NCBI RefSeq assembly: GCF_030403505.1
Contig: NZ_JAUEMJ010000001.1
Location: 62,001-126,000 of the forward strand
DNA: 64,000 bases
Source: Glycomyces tritici
Lineage (GTDB): Bacteria > Actinomycetota > Actinomycetes > Mycobacteriales > Micromonosporaceae
Direction of reading: 5' to 3'
In this document: one piece after another, positions 7,476 through 14,445 of the stretch
How the letters are laid out: the number at the start of each line of letters is the position of its first letter
Numbering within the stretch: position 1 is the stretch's first letter
Made by a program: the position numbers and the translations under genes
Notes under the pieces: generated by a model
Databases searched by the model: none
What the model saw: only the letters and a program-made list of their open reading frames with translations
Told to the model about the DNA's origin: nothing

Positions 7476-8129
7476 ATGACCACCACGCCCACCGGCCACA
7501 CCCTCCCCGACCTCATCATGGCCTGGGGGCGCGGTCGCGCCCACTCGCGAACCACCGCCCTGCCCGAGCCGATCGACGGCGGCTTCCGGGTCGCGGTCGG
7601 ACCGCCCAGCACCGAGATCCGCGAGGTCTTCCACACGTACACCCCCGAGTCGCTGGCCGCCGCCGCGGCCCGCCTCGACGAGCCCGGCCACCAGGTCATG
7701 ATCGCCGGCCCCTCCGCGCTGCTCGCCTCGACCGTGCCCTCGACCTGGACGATGGACGATCGCGGCCACCTCATGACCGTCCCGTTCGCCCATGACCACT
7801 ACGCGGTCCCCGAGGACTACCGGCTCCTCCTCGAGAGCGAGGGCCCGCTCACCGTCGCGCGCGTCTTCCACCGCAACGGCGACCTGGCCGCCTCCGCGCG
7901 GCTGGGCCGCGACGGCGAGTTCGGCGTCTTCGACAAGGTCGTCACCGCCCCCGCCCACCAGCGCCGCGGCCTCGGCTCGCTCATGATGCGGGCGCTCTCG
8001 GGCAGCGCCCGGGCGCAGGGCATGCGGTTCGGGCTCCTCGTGGGCAGCGACGACGGCCGGGCCCTGTACGAGCACCTCGGCTGGTCCTTCGTCGCCGACT
8101 TCCCGGGCGCGCGCAGCAAGCGCGTTTAG
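7476..8129 (+). CDS. GNAT family N-acetyltransferase
   Basis: A 217-residue protein whose C-terminal half is a GNAT acetyl-CoA-binding domain: FGVFDKVVTAPAHQRRGLGS (motif A, with the Q/R-x-x-G-x-G/A loop RRGLGS), and then ALYEHLGWSFVADF (motif B). The N-terminal half (about 1-110) looks like a degenerate GNAT-like or substrate-recognition region. The ATG at 7476 follows AGGAG. The acceptor substrate is unknown. It is divergent from tag and may share the TTGCAAG palindrome. Confidence 0.82.
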   Translation: MTTTPTGHTLPDLIMAWGRGRAHSRTTALPEPIDGGFRVAVGPPSTEIREVFHTYTPESLAAAAARLDEPGHQVMIAGPSALLASTVPSTWTMDDRGHLMTVPFAHDHYAVPEDYRLLLESEGPLTVARVFHRNGDLAASARLGRDGEFGVFDKVVTAPAHQRRGLGSLMMRALSGSARAQGMRFGLLVGSDDGRALYEHLGWSFVADFPGARSKRV

Positions 8130-8174
8130 GCAATTCGGTTGCCGCGGACCCGCACCGCTGCAACAGTGAAGCCC

Positions 8175-9008
8175 ATGATGAGCGAAGCCGGGCACGATGC
8201 GGCATGGATCGCCGCCAACCGCGCGATGTGGGACGAGCGGGTCCCGCTGCATGCCGCCAGCGCCCTGTACGACCAGGAGGGCTTCCGCGCCGGTCGCGAC
8301 GAGATCCGCGACTTCGAGGCGGCCGAGGTCGGCGACGTGACCGGCAAGCGCCTCCTGCACCTGCAGTGCCACATGGGGCAGGACACGCTCTCGTGGGCGC
8401 GCCGCGGCGCCGCGAGCGTGGTGGGGCTGGACTTCTCCGAACCCGCGATCGTGGTCGCGCGCGGCCTGGCGGCCGACATCGGGCTCGCCGACCGCGCGGC
8501 GTTCGTCGTCTCGGACGTGTACGAGGCGCCCGCGGCCGTGCCGGACGAGGACTACGACATCGTCTACACCGGTATCGGGGCGCTGTACTGGCTGCCGGAC
8601 ATCGAGCGGTGGGCCGAGACGGCCGCGTCGCTGGTCGCGCCGGGCGGCTTCCTGTACCTGGCCGAGTTCCACCCGTTCCTGAACGTCTTCGGGTGGGAGA
8701 GCGTCACGGAGGCCAAGGAGGACTACTTCCGCTCCGAGCCGCTGGTCACGGACGAACCGGGCTCGTACGTCGAGATCGAGGCGGAGACCATCGACAATCT
8801 CAGCTATGCGCGGATCCACACGCTCGGCGACATCGTCTCGGCGATCTGCGCCGCAGGGCTCCGCCTCGAGTTCCTGCACGAGCACGGGGTGACGGTGTTC
8901 CAGCAGTTCCCCGAGCTCGTGCGGGGCGACGACGGGTACTTCAGGCTGCCGAAAGGGCGGCCGCAGCTGCCCCTGATGTACTCGCTGAAGGCGTCCCGGC
9001 CGGTCTAG
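8175..9008 (+). CDS. Class I SAM-dependent methyltransferase
   Basis: A 277-residue Rossmann-fold methyltransferase. Motif I is LLHLQCHMGQDTLSWARRGA, where the usual Gly-rich loop is CHMGQD, followed by VVGLDFSEPAI (acidic ribose-binding end of strand 2) and the post-strand-4 segment YDIVYTGIGALYWLPDIERW. APGGFLYLAEFHP is the typical post-motif III. This subfamily is seen in small-molecule methyltransferases; the substrate is unknown. Tandem ATGs at 8175 and 8178 are both possible starts. A hairpin overlaps the stop codon. Confidence 0.83.
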   Translation: MMSEAGHDAAWIAANRAMWDERVPLHAASALYDQEGFRAGRDEIRDFEAAEVGDVTGKRLLHLQCHMGQDTLSWARRGAASVVGLDFSEPAIVVARGLAADIGLADRAAFVVSDVYEAPAAVPDEDYDIVYTGIGALYWLPDIERWAETAASLVAPGGFLYLAEFHPFLNVFGWESVTEAKEDYFRSEPLVTDEPGSYVEIEAETIDNLSYARIHTLGDIVSAICAAGLRLEFLHEHGVTVFQQFPELVRGDDGYFRLPKGRPQLPLMYSLKASRPV

Positions 9009-9036
9009 GGCCTCCTGATGCTCAGGACAGGCCCTA
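9006..9036 (+). promoter_or_regulatory. Hairpin between methyltransferase stop and AraC start
   Basis: TAGGGCCT (9006-9013) pairs with AGGCCCTA (9029-9036) and an inner CCTGA/TCAGG (9014-9018 / 9022-9026) closes a 3-base loop. It starts on the upstream stop codon and ends eight bases before the AraC-family GTG, so it could terminate transcription or hide the ribosome binding region. Confidence 0.5.
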
Positions 9037-9043
9037 ACCTGGG

Positions 9044-9850
9044 GTGGTGACGCAGTCCTATGTCGAGCACGAGCCCCGGCCCGAACTGGCCGGCGCGGTA
9101 CGCGCCCTGTGGGTGCAGCGCACGGAGGCGACCGCGTTCGTGCAGCGGAACCTGCCGCACGGCGGGGTCGAGATCCACGTCCCGATCGGCGGCCGGCCCG
9201 AGCTGGTCGGACCGCTCACCGGCCCGAACCTCGAGGTCGTCCCGCCGCACACCACTGTCATCGGGGTGCGCTTCCACCCCGGGGCGGCGCCGCCGCTCCC
9301 GACGGTCCTGGACGATCTCGTGGACGGCCGGGTGGCGCTCGCGGACGTCTGGGGCGGCGCGGTCGACCGCCTCGGCGAAGCGATGGCGAACGCCGCGGGA
9401 CCCGACGCGGCGCTCGAAGTCCTGCAGGACCACCTCGTCCTCCGCGGTGCCGACCGGGTCGATCCGCTCGTCCGGGAGGCGGTGCGGCTGCTGATGCCGT
9501 GGCGGCCGTTCGCGACCGGGGCCGTCGCCGAGCACCTGGCGATCTCGCCCAGCCAGTTGCGGCGCCGGTGCCTGCACGCGCTCGGGGTCGGCCCGAAGAC
9601 GCTCCAGCGGACGCTGCGGTTCCAGGGGTTCCTGGCGCTGGCGCAGGCCGACGTCGGCGCCGCCTGGCGCGGGAACGCCGTCCTGGCGGCCGAGGCGGGG
9701 TACGCCGACCAGGCGCATCTGAGCCGCGAATGCCTCAGCCTGACCGGGCTCACCCCTCGGGAGCTGGTGGGCAGGTGCGAATGCGGGCACGACCACGCCG
9801 CGTCCTACAAGCCGTTCCTCGCGAACCGGACCGTGCCGCTGCACCGGTGA
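9044..9850 (+). CDS. AraC family transcriptional regulator
   Basis: A 268-residue regulator with an N-terminal sensor domain of the DUF6597 type (AVRALWVQRTE..., VEIHVPIGGRPEL, VVPPHTTVIGVRFHPGAAP) and a C-terminal AraC DNA-binding domain with two helix-turn-helices: AVAEHLAISPSQLRRRCLHA and LAAEAGYADQAHLSRECLSL. The end LTPRELVGRC is family-typical. Two overlapping GTG codons (9044, 9047) could start it. A Cys/His cluster CECGHDH follows the DNA-binding domain, which could bind metal but is unproven. It stands upstream of the FAD oxidase/VOC pair and may regulate it. Confidence 0.86.
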   Translation: MVTQSYVEHEPRPELAGAVRALWVQRTEATAFVQRNLPHGGVEIHVPIGGRPELVGPLTGPNLEVVPPHTTVIGVRFHPGAAPPLPTVLDDLVDGRVALADVWGGAVDRLGEAMANAAGPDAALEVLQDHLVLRGADRVDPLVREAVRLLMPWRPFATGAVAEHLAISPSQLRRRCLHALGVGPKTLQRTLRFQGFLALAQADVGAAWRGNAVLAAEAGYADQAHLSRECLSLTGLTPRELVGRCECGHDHAASYKPFLANRTVPLHR

Positions 9851-9904
9851 AGATGCTCGATTCGTTCAAGACCGGGCGGTGGGCCGGCCACTAGCCTCGG
9901 ATCC

Positions 9905-11266
9905 ATGATCGACACCGCACGACTCCGGGCCCGGTTCGAAGGCGAGGTGCTCGACGCCGGCTCGCCCGGCTACGAGGCCGCGCGGCTTCCCGCCGTCCCC
10001 GGCTTCGACGACATACGCCCCCAGCTGGTCCTGCGGTGCCGCTCGGTCGCCGACGTCGTGCTCGCCCTCGGCTGCGCGCGGGAGTCCGGTGTGCATATCG
10101 TCCCTCGCGGCGGCGGGCACTCCTTCGCGGGGCGGTCGACGACGGACGGGATCGTGCTCGACCTGTCGCACCTGGACGAGATCACTGTGGACGGTGAACT
10201 GGCCCGGATCGGGGCGGGCGCCCGGCTGGCGCGGGTGTACGAGGCGCTCCATGGGCACGGGCGGACCCTTCCGGCCGGCTGCGGGCCGACCGTCGGGATC
10301 GCGGGCCTCACCCTGGGCGGCGGCTTCGGGCTGCTGGGGCGCAAGTACGGGTTCACCGCCGACAGCCTCGTCGGCGCGCAGGTGGTCCTCGCGGACGGCC
10401 GCGTCGTGGACTGCGACCAGGAGCGCGAGCCGGACCTGTTCTGGGCCTTGCGGGGCGCCGGCGGCGGGCAGTTCGGGGTCGTCACCGACCTGGTCTTCGC
10501 CACCGTTCCCGAGCCGGTGGCGATGCCGTTCGCGATGCACTGGGCGCGAACCGACGCCGCGGCGGTGATCGCAGCATGGCAGCGCTGGGCCCCGGACGCG
10601 CCCGACGACCTCACCGCGAACCTCACCCTCGCCGCCGACCCGGGCGGACCGGGCGAGGTCGTCCTGTTCGGCGCTTCCCTGCTCACCGCAGCCGCGACGA
10701 GGGAACTGCTGACCGGGTTCCGGGCCGCCACGGCAGCGGACGCGGACCTCGCGATCGGGGAGGCCAGGCCCTACCACGGCCTCAAAGCCGCGCTCGCCGA
10801 ACAGGACCCGCACGAGCGGCCCGCGTCGGGCCTGCGGATCCGATCGGAGTGCTTCGCGACGTTGATGCGGCCCCGGACGATCCGGGCCCTGATCGACGCC
10901 TTCGCCGAGCATCGGGACGAGCGGCGGCGGCTGACGTTCATGCCGATGGGCGGGGCCTACAACCGGGTGCCCGCGTCCGCGACGGCCTTCGCCCACCGGG
11001 GCGAGCGGTACCTGGTCGAGCAGGTCGCCGAGGCGGGCTCGGCGTGGGTGGACGCGTCCTGGGCGATCGCGCACGCCGACGGCTCGGGGCGGGTGTACCC
11101 GAACTTCCCCGATCCGGCGCTGGAGGACGGCCCGGCGGCGTACCACGCCGAGAACCTCCCCCGGCTCGCGGCGGTCAAGGCCGCCTACGACCCCGGCCGA
11201 CTCTTCACGTTCCCGCAATCGATCCCGCTGCGGGCCGATGCAAACCTGAATGGAGCAGAACAATGA
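9905..11266 (+). CDS. FAD-linked oxidase, berberine-bridge/BBE type
   Basis: A 453-residue flavin oxidoreductase of the PCMH/VAO superfamily. RGGGHSFAGRS (68-78) contains the His that normally forms the 8-alpha histidyl-FAD bond. GLTLGGGFGLLGRKYGFTAD lacks the second (cysteinyl) attachment site, so single covalent attachment is expected. The C-terminal AYDPGRLFTFPQSIPL is the BBE signature. Members oxidise sugars, alkaloids or polyketide alcohols; the substrate here is unknown. Its stop overlaps the start of the next gene (ATGA), so the two are translationally coupled. Confidence 0.87.
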   Translation: MIDTARLRARFEGEVLDAGSPGYEAARLPAVPGFDDIRPQLVLRCRSVADVVLALGCARESGVHIVPRGGGHSFAGRSTTDGIVLDLSHLDEITVDGELARIGAGARLARVYEALHGHGRTLPAGCGPTVGIAGLTLGGGFGLLGRKYGFTADSLVGAQVVLADGRVVDCDQEREPDLFWALRGAGGGQFGVVTDLVFATVPEPVAMPFAMHWARTDAAAVIAAWQRWAPDAPDDLTANLTLAADPGGPGEVVLFGASLLTAAATRELLTGFRAATAADADLAIGEARPYHGLKAALAEQDPHERPASGLRIRSECFATLMRPRTIRALIDAFAEHRDERRRLTFMPMGGAYNRVPASATAFAHRGERYLVEQVAEAGSAWVDASWAIAHADGSGRVYPNFPDPALEDGPAAYHAENLPRLAAVKAAYDPGRLFTFPQSIPLRADANLNGAEQ

Positions 11267-11739
11267 CCGAAGTGCACCCGTTCCTCTGGTTCGACGACCA
11301 GGCCGAAGCGGCCGCGAACCACTACACCTCGATCTTCGACGACGGAAGGATCACCCGCATCAAGAAGAACGGCTCAGCCGGCCCCGGGGAGCCCGGCACC
11401 GTGCTCACGGTCGATTTCGAACTGGCCGGACTCAGGTTCACGGCCTTGAACGCCGGGCCGCAGTTCCCGTTCACCGAGGCCGTCTCGATCATGGTCACCG
11501 TCGACACGCAGGAGGAACTGGACCGCTACTGGGCCGCGCTCATCGCGGACGGCGGCGAGCCGGGCCCGTGCGGCTGGCTGAAGGACAAGTTCGGCCTGTC
11601 GTGGCAGATCTTCCCGAAACTCTGGTGGGAACTGCGCTATGACGGCGAACCGGCGAAGTCCGAGGCGATCATGGCGGCGATGCTCAAGATGGGCAAGATC
11701 GAGTCCTCGGTCATCCAAGAGGTGTACGACAACGCCTGA
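11263..11739 (+). CDS. VOC superfamily protein (PhnB/3-demethylubiquinone-like)
   Basis: A 158-residue vicinal-oxygen-chelate protein of the PhnB-like type. It begins TEVHPFLWFDDQAEAAANHY, the usual first beta strand and helix, then RITRIKKNG, LTVDFELAGLRFTALNAGP and EAVSIMVTVDTQEELDRYW, ending CGWLKDKFGLSWQIFPKL as in the family. Its ATG overlaps the TGA of the FAD oxidase (ATGA at 11263-11266), showing operon membership. Function within the pair is unknown: a VOC protein could handle a reactive product of the oxidase. Confidence 0.85.
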   Translation: MTEVHPFLWFDDQAEAAANHYTSIFDDGRITRIKKNGSAGPGEPGTVLTVDFELAGLRFTALNAGPQFPFTEAVSIMVTVDTQEELDRYWAALIADGGEPGPCGWLKDKFGLSWQIFPKLWWELRYDGEPAKSEAIMAAMLKMGKIESSVIQEVYDNA

Positions 11740-11773
11740 GGCGGTGTTTCCCGCGCTCGGGGAGTGCGGCCCC

Positions 11774-11797
11774 GCCGGCTCCGATCACGGAGCCGGC
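11774..11797 (+). terminator. Hairpin terminator after the oxidase/VOC operon
   Basis: GCCGGCTCCG (11774-11783) pairs perfectly with CGGAGCCGGC (11788-11797) around loop ATCA, 35 bases after the VOC stop. There is no T-run. Confidence 0.6.
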
Positions 11798-11906
11798 GAT
11801 CCGGTGCCGGGCCGACCGCTCCGAGGTTCCTTTGACACGGCTCCGAGCGCGAGCGGTGGTTCCGCACGCAGTATTCGGCGGACGAACTGCCGGAAAGGGG
11901 CACACG

Positions 11907-12848
11907 GTGAGGACGAAGCAGCAGGAGGCGCCGACCTACGAGGGGCGTCGGTACGCGAAGCAGGACGAGGAGCTGGCCGACCAGGGCCTGCAATTCGACA
12001 TCGGGACGCTCTTGAGCCGGCGCGGGGTGCTCTTCGCCGGGGCGGGCGTCGCGGTGGCGGGGCTCGCGGCCTGCGGGACCGCGGACACGGAGGCCGACGG
12101 CTCGGGTTCGAACGGTTCCGGGGACCTGACCGAGATCCCGGAGGAGACCGCGGGACCGTACCCGGGCGACGGTTCGAACGGCCCGGACGTGCTCGAGGAG
12201 AGCGGCATCGTGCGCGGCGACATCCGCTCGAGCTTCGGCACGGGCGGTGCCACCGCCGAGGGGGTGCCGTTGACGCTCCAGTTCACGGTGTACGACATGG
12301 CGAACGGGAACGTGCCGTACGAGGGCGTCGCCGTCTACGCGTGGCACTGCACCCGCGAGGGCGAGTACTCGATGTACGGCGAAGGGCTGGAGGGCGAGAA
12401 CTTCCTGCGCGGCGTGCAGATCGCCGACGCGGACGGCGTCGTGTCCTTCACCTCGGTCTTCCCCGGCTGCTACTCGGGCCGCTGGCCGCACGTCCACTTC
12501 GAGGTGTACCCGGACGAGGGGTCGATCACCGACAGCGCCAACTCGATCGCGACCTCGCAGCTGGCGTTCCCCGAGGACGTCTGCGACACGGTGTACGCGG
12601 AGGAGGGCTACGAGAGCTCCGTGGAGCACCTGACGCGGATCACCCTGGAGTCGGACGGCGTCTTCAGCGACGACGGCGGCGAGTCCCAGATGGGGAGCGT
12701 GTCCGGCGACGTCGCGAACGGCTACACCGTCTCGCTGGCAGTCGGCGTGGAAACCTCGACCGAGGCGGGCGGCGGTGGCGGCGGCGAGCCGCCTGCGGGC
12801 GAGAGGCCCTCCGGGGATCCGCCTTCGGGCGAGCCGAACGGGGGCTAG
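11907..12848 (+). CDS. Secreted intradiol-dioxygenase-like lipoprotein
   Basis: A 313-residue exported protein with a protocatechuate 3,4-dioxygenase beta-type core. SRRGVLFAGAGVAVAGLAAC is a twin-arginine-like signal ending in a lipobox (LAAC, Cys56), so the protein is probably anchored outside the membrane. The core shows VPLTLQFTVYD, VAVYAWHC and GCYSGRWPHVHFEVY, which supply the Tyr/Tyr/His/His ligands of the non-haem Fe(III). Such extracytoplasmic members are widespread but their substrates are poorly known. The tail is a Gly/Pro/Glu/Ser low-complexity stretch. The GTG at 11907 follows GGAAAGGGG. Confidence 0.83.
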   Translation: MRTKQQEAPTYEGRRYAKQDEELADQGLQFDIGTLLSRRGVLFAGAGVAVAGLAACGTADTEADGSGSNGSGDLTEIPEETAGPYPGDGSNGPDVLEESGIVRGDIRSSFGTGGATAEGVPLTLQFTVYDMANGNVPYEGVAVYAWHCTREGEYSMYGEGLEGENFLRGVQIADADGVVSFTSVFPGCYSGRWPHVHFEVYPDEGSITDSANSIATSQLAFPEDVCDTVYAEEGYESSVEHLTRITLESDGVFSDDGGESQMGSVSGDVANGYTVSLAVGVETSTEAGGGGGGEPPAGERPSGDPPSGEPNGG

Positions 12849-12853
12849 GCGCG

Positions 12854-12884
12854 AATGGCCGCCCCCGCGACGGGGACGGCCATT
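12854..12884. terminator. Bidirectional terminator, dioxygenase / glyoxalase
   Basis: AATGGCCG (12854-12861) pairs with CGGCCATT (12877-12884), and CCCC/GGGG extends the stem inside. It starts with AA and ends with TT between two convergent stops (12848 and 12893). Confidence 0.7.
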
Positions 12885-12892
12885 TCCGTGCG

Positions 12893-13513
12893 TCAGTGCA
12901 GGACCACGAGTCCGGTCTCGCCGAAGACCGTGGCCGCCAGCGACGGCCGGTTGCCGGACTTGACGAGGAGCTTCGCGCCGACGGCCGCGAGATGCGGTTC
13001 GATCCGCTCGGGGTGCGGGTGCACGGCTTCGAGGCTCACCAGCGGCACGACCGGCAGGTTCGCGGCGGGGTGCACCGCCCGGCCCCAGTCGATGAGGAAC
13101 GGGACCAGTCCGGTCTGGCCGCGTTGGAGGTCGAGCGTGAGCTTCCAGGAGAGCTGCTCGCCGCCGGGGGCCTGGCGCGACATCGCGTGCGGCTCACCCG
13201 GGTCGTAGCCGGCCTGGCGGGAGGCCGCGACGGCCGCGTCGATGTCCTCGACGCGCACGGCCCAGGTCGCCACCCGGGCCTCGGTGAGGCCGTCGATCCC
13301 GAACGGGCGCGGCCCTTCCGGGTCGCCCTGCTCGGGGTCGGGTCCGATGATCTCGAGATAGCCGCCCTCGCCGAGGCCGAGCAGGAAGTTCCTGGTGCCG
13401 CGGCCGGGGTGGACCCCGCCGGGGACCGGTCGGGTCCCGGTGAGGCGCGTGATCTCCGCGACCGTGGCGGCGAGATCGGGCGTGGCGAGAACGAGGTGGT
13501 CGAGTGAGGACAT
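12893..13513 (-). CDS. VOC / glyoxalase-like domain protein
   Basis: A 206-residue protein with a glyoxalase-like (Glyoxalase_3 type) fold. It opens SSLDHLVLATPDLAATVAEI, then GGVHPGRGTRNFLLGLGEGGYLEIIGP, the classic VOC strand with a His and Glu. The C-terminal half (GWEL-like in other members, here SWKLTLDLQRGQTGLVPFLIDW) belongs to the same family. No substrate is known. It begins at ATG 13513 only seven bases after a TAAACT -10 element, so it is probably leaderless. TetR lies behind it on the same strand. Confidence 0.82.
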   Translation of the reverse strand: MSSLDHLVLATPDLAATVAEITRLTGTRPVPGGVHPGRGTRNFLLGLGEGGYLEIIGPDPEQGDPEGPRPFGIDGLTEARVATWAVRVEDIDAAVAASRQAGYDPGEPHAMSRQAPGGEQLSWKLTLDLQRGQTGLVPFLIDWGRAVHPAANLPVVPLVSLEAVHPHPERIEPHLAAVGAKLLVKSGNRPSLAATVFGETGLVVLH

Positions 13514-13520
13514 AAACCGC

Positions 13521-13526
13521 AGTTTA
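13521..13526 (-). promoter_or_regulatory. -10 element for a leaderless VOC transcript
   Basis: TAAACT (reading minus strand, 13526-13521) is followed by seven bases and then the ATG at 13513. This spacing would put the transcription start at or next to the start codon. No ribosome binding site precedes the ATG, which agrees. The -35 region is poor. Confidence 0.4.
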
Positions 13527-13569
13527 GTCACTGTGAGCCACTGGCGTAACGGGTGTCGCAGGTACCGCC

Positions 13570-14367
13570 TCAGGGGCGCTCCGGATGGGCGAGCATCTGC
13601 AGCATGTCGTCCCCGGGCTCGGCGAGGACCTTCTCCGCGGCCGATTCGACCGCTTCCTCGGCGTGCTGCCGGTGGTAGTCCAGGCGGCAGCCGTCGGGAC
13701 CGTACGCGGGATCGGGCGGGGGCGGCTCGGTCTCGCGGCGCATGAGGTCGCCCATCCCGTGCTCGAGCAGCCCGAACGCGTGCTCGGCGGCGGAAACGGC
13801 TGCGTGGTGGACCACCTCGACCGGTTCGCCGGCCAGGACCCGCCGGACGTTGACCTCCACGATGATGTGCTGGGTGTGCAGCACCTGGGAGGCGATCAGT
13901 CGCGAGGTGAGCGGCGGGTTCCCTTCCTCGATCAGCGCCTCGGCCAGCAGCACCGCGGACTGCCGGCGGTAGTCCATGGCCCTGATGAGCAGGGACGGTG
14001 TGGCGATGATGAGGCGCTGGACCCGAAGGAACACCGGGTCGTCCTTCAACCCCACCTGCGGCGCGCGGCACTCCAGCAGGTGGAAGTAGTGCTCGCGAAG
14101 CGCCTCGAGCGGCGTCTGCCCCCTGGCCCGTTCGCGCACGATCCGCGCCGCATCGCCGGTGTGGCGCTTCATGCCGCCGATGACGAGGTCTTCCTTCGTC
14201 GGGAAGTAGTTGAACACCGTGGCCTTGGAGACTTCGGCCGCGGCGGCGATCTGGGCGACGGACACGTCCTCGAAGCCGCTCGCCTCGAACAGGTCGAGGG
14301 CGGTCTTCCGCAACAGCTCCCAGGTCGCGTTCTTCTTGCGCTCACGCAGTCCCGCCTTGTGCTCCAC
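13570..14367 (-). CDS. TetR family regulator of the adjacent ABC exporter
   Basis: A 265-residue TetR regulator. The N-terminal domain reads RERKKNATWELLRKTALDLF, then DVSVAQIAAAAEVSKATVFN YFPTKEDL (spaces added), the standard HTH and following helix. The remainder is a helical ligand-binding domain, longer than average with a Pro-rich insert near residue 220. It is divergent from a heterodimeric ABC exporter; two direct-repeat boxes lie in the gap. It most probably represses the exporter until a ligand, likely an exported compound, binds. Confidence 0.9.
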   Translation of the reverse strand: MEHKAGLRERKKNATWELLRKTALDLFEASGFEDVSVAQIAAAAEVSKATVFNYFPTKEDLVIGGMKRHTGDAARIVRERARGQTPLEALREHYFHLLECRAPQVGLKDDPVFLRVQRLIIATPSLLIRAMDYRRQSAVLLAEALIEEGNPPLTSRLIASQVLHTQHIIVEVNVRRVLAGEPVEVVHHAAVSAAEHAFGLLEHGMGDLMRRETEPPPPDPAYGPDGCRLDYHRQHAEEAVESAAEKVLAEPGDDMLQMLAHPERP

Positions 14368-14377
14368 CCCTTAACTA

Positions 14378-14429
14378 TACCAGATCAAAATCTGAACCGG
14401 GAAAAAACTTGTACCCGGTCAAATTCTAC
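14378..14429. promoter_or_regulatory. Two candidate TetR operators (34-bp direct repeat)
   Basis: TACCAGATCAAAATCTGA (14378-14395) and TACCCGGTCAAATTCTAC (14412-14429) match at 13 of 18 positions, 34 bp apart. The first contains CAGAT-CAAA-ATCTG, an inverted repeat, and ACCGGG/CCCGGT (14396-14401 / 14414-14419) forms a second pair spanning both. The boxes occupy the 78-bp gap between divergent starts and would overlap both promoters. Confidence 0.6.
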
Positions 14430-14445
14430 TGCTATCCTCGACGAC

